Shown in pieces: positions 24,805 to 33,468 of a stretch of DNA of 64,000 nucleotides. Each line of letters begins with the position of its first letter. Position 1 is the first letter of the stretch. The DNA is from Sandarakinorhabdus cyanobacteriorum (lineage in GTDB: Bacteria > Pseudomonadota > Alphaproteobacteria > Sphingomonadales > Sphingomonadaceae). Made by a program: the position numbers and the translations under genes. The notes beneath the pieces are model-generated. The model was not told the DNA's origin. It saw nothing but the letters and a program-made list of their open reading frames with translations, and did no database searches. Location of the stretch: the NCBI RefSeq assembly GCF_002251755.1, contig NZ_NOXT01000116.1, positions 1 to 64,000 on the forward strand. Reading direction: 5' to 3'.

Positions 24805-27207
24805 TCACCGCCGCTGGCCATTCTCGTCGATCAGCACCTCGCGGCGGCCGACATGGTCGGGGCGGGAGACGAAACCGTCCTGCTCCATGCGCTCGATAAG
24901 CCTCGCGGCGTTGTTGTAGCCGATGCGCAGATGGCGCTGCAGGAAGCTGGTGCTGGCCTTTTGATGCCGGGCAATCACGTCGATGGCCTGGGCATAGCTG
25001 TCGGCTTCGTCGTCGCCGCGGCCGCCGCCGCCCGACAGGCCGGCATTGGCCAGATCCAGCTGCCCGTCGAGATCGGGCGGCTCCTCGGTGACGGCCTCGA
25101 CATAATCGGGCTCGCCCTGGGCACGCCAGAAATCGGCCACGGCCTCCACCTCGTCGTCCGAGACGAAGGGGCCGTGCACGCGCACCAGCTTGCCGCCGGC
25201 CATCCACAGCATGTCGCCCTTGCCCAGCAATTGTTCGGCGCCGGGTTCGCCCAGGATGGTGCGCGAATCGATCTTGCTGGTGACTTGGAAGCTGATGCGG
25301 GTGGGCAGATTGGCCTTGATGACGCCGGTGATCACGTCCACCGACGGGCGCTGCGTCGCCATGATCAGGTGGATGCCGGCGGCGCGGGCCTTTTGCGCCA
25401 GCCGCTGGATCAGGAATTCCACTTCCTTGCCGGCCGTCATCATCAGATCGGCCAGCTCGTCCACCACCACCACCACCAGCGGCAGCGGTTCGAAATCCAG
25501 CAGCTCCTCCTCGATGATCGGCAGTTCGGTTTCCGGATCCCAGCCGGTCTGCACGCGGCGGATGAACGGTTTGCCCGCCGCCTTGGCGTCGCGCACCTTC
25601 TGGTTGAAGCTGGCGAGGGAGCGGACGTTCAGCTCGCTCATCTTGCGATAGCGGTCCTCCATCTGCTCCACCGCCCATTTCAGCGCGCGGATGGCCTTGG
25701 GCGGATCGACGACGACGGGGGCCAGCAGATGCGGGATCCCGTCATACATCTTCAGCTCCAGCATCTTGGGATCGATCATGATCAGCCGGCATTCGGCCGG
25801 CGTCATGCGATACAGGAGCGACAGGATCATGGCGTTGAGGCCGACGGACTTGCCCGAACCGGTGGTGCCGGCGATCAACAGGTGCGGCATCGGCGCGAGA
25901 TCGGCCACCACCGGCTCGCCAGCGATATCCTTGCCCAGCACCAGCGGCAGGGTGACATTGCGGCTGTCGAAACTGGCGCTGGCCAGAAGTTCCGAAAGCG
26001 ACACGGTTTCGCGCGTCTGGTTCGGCAGTTCGATGCCGATGACGTTGCGGCCCGGCACCACCGCGACACGGGCGGACAGGGCGGACATGGAGCGGGCGAT
26101 GTCGTCGGCCAGGCCGATCACCCGGCTGGCCTTGATGCCCGGCGCCGGTTCCAGTTCATACATGGTGACAACCGGGCCGGGGCGCACTTCGCCGATGCGG
26201 CCGCGCACGCCGAAATCTTCGAGCACACCTTCGAGCAGCCGGGCATTTTGTTCCAGCGCGGCGGCATCGATTCGGGCGCGCGGCGCCGATGGCGGCGGGC
26301 GCAGCAGATCAAGGCCGGGCAGGATGGCGGCATCACCCAGATCGAGCGATTGCTGTTTCGCCTTCTGCACGCGCTTGCCGGCGACGGGCGTGGCCACCGG
26401 TTCCACCACGGTGGGGCCAGGGAGCACAATCTCTTCGACGGCGTCATCCTCCGCCTCGGCGGTGCGGCGGCGGCGGCCAAGGCCGGCGGTGGGCGCCTGC
26501 GGCAAGGGCAGGCTGCCATCATCATGGTCGTCCGTCTGGCCAGGCCACAGGCCGCGCAGGGTGGCCATGCCATCGGCAAAGCCATCGCGGCTGATCCCGG
26601 TGCCCCAGGCGATCAGCGCCAGCCCCAGCGGCAGCAGCAGCAGCGCCAGCACCGCGCCGGCGGGCACGCTGTCAAAGCCCGGCAGGGTTTCCAGTGCGCT
26701 GGCAGTGCCGGCAAGGCCATGGCCGATCAGGCCGCCGGGGCCGGCCGGGGCACCCAGCGCCGGCAGATCAAAGCCACCGGCGGCGCCGGCCACGCACAGC
26801 ACGCCCACCAGCGTGCCGCCCGCCATGCGCAGCACCGGCACGGCCGCTTCGGTGGCGACACGCCAGCCGGCGATGACGATGGCCGGCACCAGCAGCAGCA
26901 TCGGCCAGCCGGCCAGTTGCAGCAGCACATCGGCGAGATGGGCGCCGACATCACCCAGCGCATTGCCGGCCACCCGCGCCGTGGCGGTGTTGAACGACGG
27001 ATCGCGCGGCGAATAGCTGAGGACGGCGATGCCGAGGGCAATGCCCGCCGCTGCCACCAGGCCGCCGCTCAACAGCCGGATGGCGGTGCGCAGCGCCAGC
27101 GCCGCCGCCACGCGGGCGCGGGTGAGCAGGGCCGATCCGGCCGCCAGCCGGCCCGCGGGGGCGGGGCTGCGGCGGGCAGGAGGGGCGGCAGACGCCCTGG
27201 AAGCCAT
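24805..27207 (-). CDS. ftsK: DNA translocase FtsK
   Basis: 800-aa septal DNA pump coordinating chromosome segregation with division. About four membrane helices lie in residues 35-220, followed by a short charged linker. The alpha/beta motor has Walker A GTTGSGKSVGLN (around 447-458) and Walker B RLIMIDPKM. The C-terminal gamma winged helix (YAQAIDVIARHQKASTSFLQ to GRREVLID) recognises KOPS-like sites. It is divergent from the UbiH-type gene with about 180 bp between. Length is normal for alphaproteobacterial FtsK. Confidence 0.96.
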   Translation of the reverse strand: MASRASAAPPARRSPAPAGRLAAGSALLTRARVAAALALRTAIRLLSGGLVAAAGIALGIAVLSYSPRDPSFNTATARVAGNALGDVGAHLADVLLQLAGWPMLLLVPAIVIAGWRVATEAAVPVLRMAGGTLVGVLCVAGAAGGFDLPALGAPAGPGGLIGHGLAGTASALETLPGFDSVPAGAVLALLLLPLGLALIAWGTGISRDGFADGMATLRGLWPGQTDDHDDGSLPLPQAPTAGLGRRRRTAEAEDDAVEEIVLPGPTVVEPVATPVAGKRVQKAKQQSLDLGDAAILPGLDLLRPPPSAPRARIDAAALEQNARLLEGVLEDFGVRGRIGEVRPGPVVTMYELEPAPGIKASRVIGLADDIARSMSALSARVAVVPGRNVIGIELPNQTRETVSLSELLASASFDSRNVTLPLVLGKDIAGEPVVADLAPMPHLLIAGTTGSGKSVGLNAMILSLLYRMTPAECRLIMIDPKMLELKMYDGIPHLLAPVVVDPPKAIRALKWAVEQMEDRYRKMSELNVRSLASFNQKVRDAKAAGKPFIRRVQTGWDPETELPIIEEELLDFEPLPLVVVVVDELADLMMTAGKEVEFLIQRLAQKARAAGIHLIMATQRPSVDVITGVIKANLPTRISFQVTSKIDSRTILGEPGAEQLLGKGDMLWMAGGKLVRVHGPFVSDDEVEAVADFWRAQGEPDYVEAVTEEPPDLDGQLDLANAGLSGGGGRGDDEADSYAQAIDVIARHQKASTSFLQRHLRIGYNNAARLIERMEQDGFVSRPDHVGRREVLIDENGQRR

Positions 27208-27388
27208 GAGTGCGGTGCCTTTCGGAGATAACCAGCAGTGCTGCCCGGTGATGGCTGGCGAATCCGACCGGACAAAGCGAACAAAGTGTGAATCAAGCCG
27301 GGCTTCTGGTCAAGGTTGCACCCGGTTCATTGCGGATGACATCATGTCCCGCTTGGGGGAAGGCCCGCTGTGGTCTAAAGCCGTATTC

Positions 27389-28615
27389 ATGCAGACTCAT
27401 GATGCCGATGTGATCATCATTGGTGGCGGCCTGGTGGGCGCCACGCTGGCGCTGGCCCTGGCCAAGGGCGATGTGACGAGCATCGTGGTTGATGCGCAGG
27501 ATCTGGATTCAACCACGCTGCCGGCTTTTGACGGGCGGGCGAGCGCCATTGCCAGTGCATCGGGCCGGATGCTGCGAGCGCTGGGCCTGGGCGACATATT
27601 GGATGCCCATGGCTGCCCGATCCGCGAGATCAGGGTGACCGATGGCACCCACCCGCAGTTCCTGCATTTCGATGCCGGCGAGGGCAATGATCCGCTGGGC
27701 ACCATGCTGGAAAACCGCATGCTGCGCATCGGCCTGCTGCGCGCGGTACGGGCCGAGCCCAATGTGCAGTTGCTGGCGCCGGTGACGGTGGCAGGGCTGG
27801 AACGCGGCGAGCATGCCGCGACGCTGACGCTGGCTGATGGCCGGGTGTTCCGCAGCGCGCTGGTGGTGGCCTGTGACGGCCGGCGTTCGGCAACGCGCGA
27901 TGCGGCGGGCATTCCGATTGCCCAGTGGCAATATCCGCATGCCGCGCTGATCACCATGGTCGCCCACAGTGTGCCGCACGGCAATGTGGCGTGTGAGCTG
28001 TTTTACCCGGAAGGGCCGCTGGCGCTGCTGCCGATGACCGACACCGATGATGGCCGGCCGCGCACCGCCATCGTGTGGACGGTGGACGGCAAGCATATGG
28101 CCGCCGTGAAGAAGCTGGGGCCGAAGGCGCTCGCCGCCGAGATTGCCGCCCGCTGCGACGGCACCATGGGCGAGATCGAGGTGATCGCGCCGCAGACGGT
28201 GTGGCCTTTGGGTTTCCACCACGCCGCGCGCTACACCGATGACCGCTTGCTGCTGCTCGGCGATGCGGCGCACGGCATCCACCCGATTGCCGGCCAGGGC
28301 CTCAACATGGGCTTCCGCGATGTGGCGGCGGCGGCCGAGGTGATCACCAACGCCGCCCGCTCCGGCCTTGATCTGGGCAGCCCGGATGTGCTGGCCCAGG
28401 TTTCGGCATGGCGGATGTTTGACAACAGCCTGGTGTGCGCGGTGACCGACAATCTGAACCGCCTGTTCGCCATTCCCGGCCGGGTGCCCAGCCGGGTGCG
28501 GCGCATCGGCCTGTCGGCGGTGGAACGGCTGCCGTCATTGAAGCGATTCTTCATGAACCAGGCGCGCGGTGAGACCGGCAAGCTGCCGGCGCTGTTGAAG
28601 GGTGAACTGGTGTGA
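27389..28615 (+). CDS. UbiH/UbiF/COQ6-type FAD-dependent hydroxylase
   Basis: 408-aa flavoprotein monooxygenase, predicted to hydroxylate the ubiquinone ring precursor. The FAD Rossmann motif GGGLVG is at 12-17, the DG motif in ACDGRRSATR, and the GD motif is LLGDAAHGIHPIAGQGLNMG. The start at the ATG at 27389 gives the family's short N-terminus (MQTHDADVIIIGGG); the frame is open 120 codons upstream but crosses the ftsK promoter area. Ring position (C5, C6 or C1) cannot be told from sequence alone. Followed closely by a toxin-antitoxin pair. Confidence 0.88.
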   Translation: MQTHDADVIIIGGGLVGATLALALAKGDVTSIVVDAQDLDSTTLPAFDGRASAIASASGRMLRALGLGDILDAHGCPIREIRVTDGTHPQFLHFDAGEGNDPLGTMLENRMLRIGLLRAVRAEPNVQLLAPVTVAGLERGEHAATLTLADGRVFRSALVVACDGRRSATRDAAGIPIAQWQYPHAALITMVAHSVPHGNVACELFYPEGPLALLPMTDTDDGRPRTAIVWTVDGKHMAAVKKLGPKALAAEIAARCDGTMGEIEVIAPQTVWPLGFHHAARYTDDRLLLLGDAAHGIHPIAGQGLNMGFRDVAAAAEVITNAARSGLDLGSPDVLAQVSAWRMFDNSLVCAVTDNLNRLFAIPGRVPSRVRRIGLSAVERLPSLKRFFMNQARGETGKLPALLKGELV

Positions 28616-28633
28616 TCCCGCCCGCTGTGGCAT

Positions 28634-28891
28634 ATGCAGATCATGGCGAGCGTGGTTGAAACCATCCAGGTGCCGGCGGCGGTTGCGGCCGATCTTGATG
28701 CGCTGGTCGCTGCCGGACATGGTCCGTCGCGCGCAGCGGTGGTGGCCGCGCTTGTGGCTCGCGAACGCGAAGCGGCCGCCAGGCGCGACGCCTTTGAAGC
28801 CGCCATTGCCGAAGGTGAAGCAAGCGGTTCCTGCGGCATAACCCTTAACGAGATCATGGCTGAAGCACGCCGCCGGCATGGCCGTTCTTGA
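28634..28891 (+). CDS. ParD-like antitoxin (ribbon-helix-helix)
   Basis: 85-aa protein like ParD/CopG antitoxins. An N-terminal strand SVVETIQVP is followed by two helices (AAVAADLDALVAAGHGPSRAAVVAALVA) forming the DNA-binding fold, then a charged C-terminal tail (EIMAEARRRHG) that would wrap the toxin. It overlaps the ParE gene by 14 bp, the typical antitoxin-first arrangement. The start may be 28634 or the ATG at 28643. It probably autorepresses its operon. Confidence 0.85.
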   Translation: MQIMASVVETIQVPAAVAADLDALVAAGHGPSRAAVVAALVAREREAAARRDAFEAAIAEGEASGSCGITLNEIMAEARRRHGRS

Positions 28892-29168
28892 CCTTACCCA
28901 AAGCGCGCGGGCCGATCTTGATGGCATGATCGATGCCGGTGCGGAGCGCTTTGGTTTCGAGGTTGCCGAAGCCTATGCGCAAGGCCTTGTGGTGGCGTTG
29001 AAGCGGCTGGAGCAGTTTCCCGAGTCGGCGCCGCTGCTGCCGGGTCGCCAGGATGGCCTCCGCAAGCTGAGTGCCGGCAGCCATATTGCCCTGTATCGCC
29101 TCGAAGATGATGTCGTTCGCGTGTTGCGTATCCTGCATCAGCGCATGGACCCGGCCCGGCATCTCTGA
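28878..29168 (+). CDS. ParE/RelE-type toxin
   Basis: 96-aa type II toxin of the RelE/ParE fold. The N-terminus LDLTQSARADLDGMIDAGAERFG, the central ESAPLLPGRQDGLRKLSAGSHIALYRL and the C-terminal VVRVLRILHQRMDPARHL match ParE proteins, including the R-x-L-H-x-R-M-D end. ParE toxins target DNA gyrase; RelE toxins cut mRNA. The ParE assignment rests on the C-terminus and on the ParD partner. Both genes are intact, so the module may be active. Confidence 0.87.
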   Translation: MAVLDLTQSARADLDGMIDAGAERFGFEVAEAYAQGLVVALKRLEQFPESAPLLPGRQDGLRKLSAGSHIALYRLEDDVVRVLRILHQRMDPARHL

Positions 29169-29225
29169 CCGGCCTGTGACTTTCCAGTGTTGCCGAAACG
29201 GAGGACCGGCCACAGGCTGGTGGCC

Positions 29226-31007
29226 ATGATCGACCGCGACGCACTCCTCGAGAAATATCGGCTTGAGCGGGACAAGCGGCTGCGGCCCGAGGGCAACGCG
29301 CAATATGTGCGGGTGGCGACGCATTTTCCGCACATGCTGGACGATCCCTACACGCCGCGCGCTGAGCGGGCGCCGGTGACCGACCATGTGCGCTTTGCCA
29401 TGGTGGGCGGCGGCTTTGCAGGGCTGTGTACCGGGGCGCGGCTGGCCCAGGCCGGCATCACCGATGTGCGCATCATCGAGGCCGGCGGCGATGTCGGCGG
29501 CACCTGGTATTGGAACCGCTATCCGGGCGCGCAGTGTGACACGGCCTCGATCATCTACATGCCGCTGCTCGAGGAAACCGGGCATGTGCCGACCGAGAAA
29601 TATGCCCATGCCCCCGAGATCCTGGCGCAGGCGAAGAAGATCGCGCGCACGTTCAACCTCTATGACAAGGCGCTGTTCCACACCGAGGTCGAGCGGCTGA
29701 GTTGGGATGAAGCGCGCAAGGTCTGGCTGATCGAGACGGATCGGGGGGACAAGTTCACCGCCGATTTTGTCGGCGTCGGCACCGGGCCGCTGAACGTGCC
29801 CAAGCTGCCGGGCATCCCGGGCATCGAGACGTTCAAGGGCCACCAGTTCCACACCAGCCGCTGGGATTATGGCTATACCGGCGGTTCGGCCGAGGGCGCG
29901 CCGATGGACAGGTTGGCGAACAAGCGGGTCGCGATCATCGGCACCGGGGCGACCGCCGTGCAGTGCGTGCCGCACCTGGCGCGCGATTCCGGCGAATTGT
30001 TCGTGTTCCAGCGCACGCCCTCCAGTGTGGACGTGCGCGCCAACGCGCCGATCGATCCCGACTGGTTCCAGTCCATCGCCACGCCGGGCTGGCAGACGCG
30101 CTGGCTGGAGAATTTCGCAGCCAATGTCGGCATGGGCGGCGCGGCCGAGGATTGGGTGCAGGACGGCTGGACCGACCTGTCGCGCCGCATCCGCGCCCGG
30201 GTCATGCAGCTGCCGCCCACCGAATGGACTCCGGACAATATCATGAAGGTCTGGGAAATGGCCGATCATGAGAAGATGAGCGAGATCCGCGAGCGGGCGG
30301 TGACGGTGGTGGAGGACCGCCAGACCGGCGAGGCACTGCAGGCCTGGTACCGCCAACTGTGCAAGCGGCCGTGCTTCCACGATCAATATCTGCAGGCGTT
30401 CAACCGGCCGACGGTGACGCTGGTCCACACCGATGGCCAGGGGGTGGGACGCATCGATGAAACCGGCATCTGGGCCGGCGGCCAGCATCATGCGGTGGAC
30501 TGCATCATCCATTCGACCGGGTTTGAAGTGGGCACCCCAACCGAAGAGCGCGCCGGCTTTGACCCGGTGGGCATCGGCGGGCAGACGCTGTCGCAGGCCT
30601 GGGCCGACGGCATGCAGACGCTGCACGGGCTGAACAGCGCCGGTTTCCCCAACCTGTTCCTGATCCAGTTTGCGCAGGCCGCGAATTTCATCGTGAATGT
30701 GCCGCACAACTGGATGGAAACCGGCAGCACGGTGGCCAGCATCGTGCGCCACATGACCGACGCCGGCCTTGCCACCGTTGAGGCGGACGCAGACGCCCAG
30801 GCCGCCTGGGTGCAGCTGCTGCTGCAGGGGCCCGGCATGATGATCAACAATCCGGATTGCACGCCCGGCTATTACAACAACGAAGGCCAGCCGATGGATG
30901 ATCGGGCCCGATATGCTGTCGGCTATCCGGCCGGACCGAATGCGTTCTTCAGTTACATGAAGGGCTGGCGCAGCGACGGCCAGTTCAAGGGGCTGCGGTT
31001 CGGCTGA
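29226..31007 (+). CDS. flavin-containing (Baeyer-Villiger type) monooxygenase
   Basis: 593-aa NAD(P)H-dependent flavoprotein. First Rossmann GGGFAG (61-66), the Baeyer-Villiger fingerprint FKGHQFHTSRWD (203-214) and the second Rossmann GTGATA (239-244) are all present. It is predicted to oxidise a ketone to an ester or lactone, or a related substrate; which one is unknown. The start is the ATG at 29226 (MIDRDALLEKY), as in relatives. It stands alone between the ParDE pair and a palindromic repeat, with no catabolic partners nearby. Confidence 0.9.
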   Translation: MIDRDALLEKYRLERDKRLRPEGNAQYVRVATHFPHMLDDPYTPRAERAPVTDHVRFAMVGGGFAGLCTGARLAQAGITDVRIIEAGGDVGGTWYWNRYPGAQCDTASIIYMPLLEETGHVPTEKYAHAPEILAQAKKIARTFNLYDKALFHTEVERLSWDEARKVWLIETDRGDKFTADFVGVGTGPLNVPKLPGIPGIETFKGHQFHTSRWDYGYTGGSAEGAPMDRLANKRVAIIGTGATAVQCVPHLARDSGELFVFQRTPSSVDVRANAPIDPDWFQSIATPGWQTRWLENFAANVGMGGAAEDWVQDGWTDLSRRIRARVMQLPPTEWTPDNIMKVWEMADHEKMSEIRERAVTVVEDRQTGEALQAWYRQLCKRPCFHDQYLQAFNRPTVTLVHTDGQGVGRIDETGIWAGGQHHAVDCIIHSTGFEVGTPTEERAGFDPVGIGGQTLSQAWADGMQTLHGLNSAGFPNLFLIQFAQAANFIVNVPHNWMETGSTVASIVRHMTDAGLATVEADADAQAAWVQLLLQGPGMMINNPDCTPGYYNNEGQPMDDRARYAVGYPAGPNAFFSYMKGWRSDGQFKGLRFG

Positions 31008-31021
31008 CCCCGCAACCTTCG

Positions 31022-31133
31022 GATCCTCCCCCTCTGGGGGAGGTGCCCGCAGGGCGGAGGGGGCTCAAATGTGTCGGCGTGCGCGCCCCCTCCGCCTCCC
31101 TGCGGTCGGCACCTCCCCCAGAGGGGGAGGATC
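31022..31133. repeat. palindromic intergenic repeat, family B, copy 1
   Basis: Perfect 26-bp inverted arms (31022-31047 and 31108-31133), each built round CACCTCCCCCAGAGGGGGAG or its complement. Further inner pairing is possible between GGCGGAGGGGGC and GCCCCCTCCGCC. It lies between the convergent monooxygenase and Trm112 genes, where it could stop transcription both ways. Related cores occur at 33367 and 38519. Confidence 0.85.
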
Positions 31134-31141
31134 AGGCATGA

Positions 31142-31336
31142 TCACCCGGTGGGCGGCAGAAATTCGCGGGCTTCGTCGGCCAGCAGAATCGGCACCCCGT
31201 CGCGGATGGGGTAGGCGAGGCCGGCGGTGTCGTTGACCAGTTCCTGGGCCTTGGCGTCATAGCGCAGCGGCTGGCGGGTGACGGGGCAGACCAGGATGGC
31301 CAGCAGCCGGGGATCAAGCGCGCTGCTGCTCATCAT
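31142..31336 (-). CDS. Trm112 family protein
   Basis: 64-aa protein of the Trm112/YcaR family. It begins [21 protein letters not shown] and ends [17 protein letters not shown], as in bacterial members. Eukaryotic Trm112 activates methyltransferases; the bacterial role is little known. Only one Cys remains of the zinc-ribbon pattern, as is common in the bacterial family. The start overlaps the stop of the LON-domain gene (ATGA), and both follow the thioredoxin/TPR gene on the same strand. Confidence 0.88.
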   Translation of the reverse strand: MMSSSALDPRLLAILVCPVTRQPLRYDAKAQELVNDTAGLAYPIRDGVPILLADEAREFLPPTG

Positions 31337-31992
31337 TGCAATCCTGTGGGTCCGCTGGAGGCAGCAAAGCTCATCAGCGTGGCCAGCGTCTGGGCGCGTT
31401 CGGCGAGCGTGATGGTTTCCAGCAGCGCCTGTTTTTCCGCCGGTTCGAACGGCAGCACGCTGGCCAGCGTCGTCACCAGCGCCTCGTCATCGGCGCTTTG
31501 CACCGCGTCCCAATCGGCGGACAGGCCGCGCGCGTCGAGATAGGGGCGCAACGCCTCTTCAAGGCCGGCGCGAGTGGCGGGATCGAGCGCAGCAGGTTCG
31601 TGGCGATCATCGGCAAAGCCGTGATAATCGGTCATCACTTGGCGGTAGAGCGTGTCCCGCTCCAGCTCGGCCCCGACCCGGAAGCGGCTGACGCCGACCA
31701 GCGCGATCAGGATACGGCCATCATCGGTTTCGCGATATTCGGTGATGCGCCCCAGGCACCCCACCTTGTAGAGCGCCAGCGGCGCACCATTCTTGCCACC
31801 GCCTTTCGGCTGGATAATGCCGATGATGCGGTGCGCGGCGCCGGTGGCGGCCATGGCGTCCTTGACCATGGCGAGATAGCGCGGTTCGAAGATGTTGAGC
31901 GGGAGCACGCCGCGCGGGAACAGCACCGCGCCGGTCAAGGGGAAGACCGGCACCGCGGCCGGCAGCGGTTCAAAGGCTTCGCTCTCGCTCAT
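31333..31992 (-). CDS. LON peptidase substrate-binding domain protein
   Basis: 219-aa protein consisting of a LON N-terminal (substrate-binding) domain without protease or ATPase parts. [30 protein letters not shown] and [29 protein letters not shown] are the diagnostic stretches. Its role is unclear; it may bind unfolded proteins. It lies 7 bp after the thioredoxin/TPR gene and overlaps the Trm112 gene, a small operon conserved in sphingomonads and relatives. Confidence 0.9.
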   Translation of the reverse strand: MSESEAFEPLPAAVPVFPLTGAVLFPRGVLPLNIFEPRYLAMVKDAMAATGAAHRIIGIIQPKGGGKNGAPLALYKVGCLGRITEYRETDDGRILIALVGVSRFRVGAELERDTLYRQVMTDYHGFADDRHEPAALDPATRAGLEEALRPYLDARGLSADWDAVQSADDEALVTTLASVLPFEPAEKQALLETITLAERAQTLATLMSFAASSGPTGLQ

Positions 31993-31999
31993 CCCGGAC

Positions 32000-32938
32000 T
32001 CAAGCGAACCAGATGGCGCGCAAGAGCGCGCGGGTCTTGACGCTCCACGGATCGGCCAGGCCCACCGCCTCGAACATCTTCAGCAGCTTCTCGCGCGCCG
32101 CGCCCTCGTTCCAGGTGCGATCGGCCTTGATGATGGCGAGCAGATGATCGGCGGCGGCATCGCGGTCACCGCGGGCGGCCAGCGCGCTGGCCAGCTCGAA
32201 GCGGGCCTCGTGATTGGCCGGATCAGCCTCCACTGCCTGCATCAGCGGGGCGAGTTCGTCATCGGCCGGCGCATCGGCGGCGAGCGCGAGGGCGGCGCGG
32301 GCGCGGGCCACCACCTCGTCCTTCGAGGTTTCGGGCACGGCGGCGAGCGCGGCGGCGGCACCTTCCAGCTTGCCGGCGGCGATCAGCGCCAGGGCATAAT
32401 GGCCGGCCAGATCCTCGCGCTCCGGCAGTTCCTGCACCAGCGCGCCCAGCATGGCGGCGGCATCATCATGCGCGCCGGCGGCGGTGGCTTCGGCGGCGGC
32501 ACCGATCAGGGCGGCGATCTGTTCCTCCAGCGCGGCCTCGTCCTCGCTGGCGGGCACGCCGGCCAGTAACCGGTCGACAAAGGCGGTCAGCTCGCGTTCG
32601 CCCAGCGCGCCCTGGAAGCCATCGACCGGGCGGCCATCCAGAAAGGCATAGACGGTGGGGATGGACTGGATGCGGAACTGCGCGGCCAGCATCTGGTTCT
32701 TGTCGACATCGATCTTGACCAGCTTCACCTTGGGGGCGCGGGCGGCGACGACCTTTTCAATGAGGGGGCCCAGCGTCTTGCACGGGCCGCACCATTCCGC
32801 CCAGAAATCCACCAGCACCAGCGCGCCCTTCGACGCCTCGATCACGTCGCGGCGGAAGGCTTCGATGCTGGCCTTTTCGGCGGCCGGATTGGGAATGCTG
32901 GCCAAGAGGATGCTCCGGTTGGATGACGTGGTTGCCAT
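32000..32938 (-). CDS. thioredoxin-TPR protein of the YbbN/CnoX family
   Basis: 312-aa protein. The N-terminal thioredoxin domain (about 20-130) has an intact WCGPC site (Cys50, Cys53) and cis-Pro in IQSIPTVYAF. The C-terminal half is TPR-like helices. CnoX/YbbN is a holdase chaperone that protects proteins from over-oxidation; in E. coli one active-site Cys is lost, whereas here both are present, so reductase activity is likely. The ATG at 32938 is preferred over an upstream in-frame TTG. It is first in the operon with the LON-domain and Trm112 genes. Confidence 0.88.
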   Translation of the reverse strand: MATTSSNRSILLASIPNPAAEKASIEAFRRDVIEASKGALVLVDFWAEWCGPCKTLGPLIEKVVAARAPKVKLVKIDVDKNQMLAAQFRIQSIPTVYAFLDGRPVDGFQGALGERELTAFVDRLLAGVPASEDEAALEEQIAALIGAAAEATAAGAHDDAAAMLGALVQELPEREDLAGHYALALIAAGKLEGAAAALAAVPETSKDEVVARARAALALAADAPADDELAPLMQAVEADPANHEARFELASALAARGDRDAAADHLLAIIKADRTWNEGAAREKLLKMFEAVGLADPWSVKTRALLRAIWFA

Positions 32939-33054
32939 ATGGGGGCGGCAGGGGTGGTTTGCCAAGACGGCGCTTGGGCGCAGATATCTGGAAAAAAGGG
33001 GCTTGCAAGTCCGCGAAGGCCGGTGCTAGAGGCGCGCTTCCCGGCGACGGGTGA

Positions 33055-33129
33055 GCGGGTGTAGCTCAGGGGTAGAGCGCAACCTTGCCAAGGTTGAAGT
33101 CGAGAGTTCGAATCTCTTCACCCGCTCCA
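33055..33129 (+). tRNA. tRNA-Gly (GCC)
   Basis: Complete cloverleaf of 75 nt. Acceptor arms GCGGGTG / CACCCGC, D-arm GCTC-AGGGGTA-GAGC, anticodon stem CAACC / GGTTG with loop TTGCCAA (anticodon GCC at 33087-33089), T-arm GAGAG-TTCGAAT-CTCTT. Discriminator T is followed by an encoded CCA. It reads glycine codons GGC and GGU. A folded trailer and a strong terminator follow directly. Confidence 0.98.
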
Positions 33130-33198
33130 GTCGCTGCCGGGCGTGCAAACAGCGAAGCTGTTTGCCGACTCCGGCAAGACCGGCCAGCGACCAAAACA
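33130..33198 (+). ncRNA. structured trailer or small RNA downstream of tRNA-Gly
   Basis: Directly after the tRNA CCA, an outer 7-bp stem (GTCGCTG 33130-33136 with CAGCGAC 33185-33191) encloses a perfect 9-bp hairpin (GCAAACAGC-GAA-GCTGTTTGC, 33145-33165) and a short CCGG-CAAGA-CCGG hairpin. Together they make a three-way junction ahead of the terminator at 33199. It may be only a processed trailer, or a stable small RNA released by RNase P/Z-type processing. There is no coding sign. Confidence 0.45.
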
Positions 33199-33222
33199 GG
33201 CGGCTTTCGAGCCGCCTTTTTT
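33199..33222 (+). terminator. rho-independent terminator of tRNA-Gly transcript
   Basis: Perfect 6-bp stem GGCGGC-TTTCGA-GCCGCC followed by six T. It is followed at 33235 by a second GC hairpin (GGCGCGGCTTTGCCGCGCC). The rest of 33223-33468, up to argS, holds only a repeat-B fragment at 33367 and no gene I can support. Confidence 0.88.
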
Positions 33223-33366
33223 GTGTCGTCTGACGGCGCGGCTTTGCCGCGCCCTTCCTTCCTTTTCGTGTCCCCCTGAAACGGACTCGGCGGCTCTGCC
33301 GCCGGCCGTGGCGGCTTGGCTCGTGCTGTGAAGCCCACGCACGGCCTCCTCCGTCGCTTGTCGCCC

Positions 33367-33390
33367 CACCTCCCCCAGAGGGGGAAGATC
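33367..33390. repeat. palindromic intergenic repeat, family B, partial copy
   Basis: CACCTCCCCCAGAGGGGGAA followed by GATC: the core of family B with one mismatch (GGAAG for GGAGG). It lies upstream of argS, preceded by pyrimidine-rich DNA resembling the right half of copy 1. Confidence 0.7.
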
Positions 33391-33468
33391 GTCACCCCCA
33401 TGGACGCCGCCCCCTGCCCGCGTTAGGGAACGGCAAATCTGTATCCAGCGAAGATTGCGCCCCTGCCC

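Noticed and set aside
24709-27231. 840-codon open frame on the plus strand opposite ftsK
   Set aside because: It mirrors the ftsK codons in GC-rich DNA; the product is a low-complexity Gln/His/Gly-rich string with no family resemblance, while the minus strand gives a complete FtsK. Similar long shadows oppose the M2 peptidase (15589-17475), the acyl-AMP ligase (52204-54135) and the first acyl-CoA dehydrogenases (44769-46694).
27029-27388. Long N-terminal extension of the UbiH-type frame
   Set aside because: It overlaps the 5' end of ftsK on the other strand and adds 120 residues without family counterpart; FAD-binding proteins of this group start within a dozen residues of GGGLVG.
33055-33222. 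tRNA-Gly as an integration site for a genomic island
   Set aside because: No integrase and no repeated tRNA 3' end was seen downstream; argS and other housekeeping genes follow.
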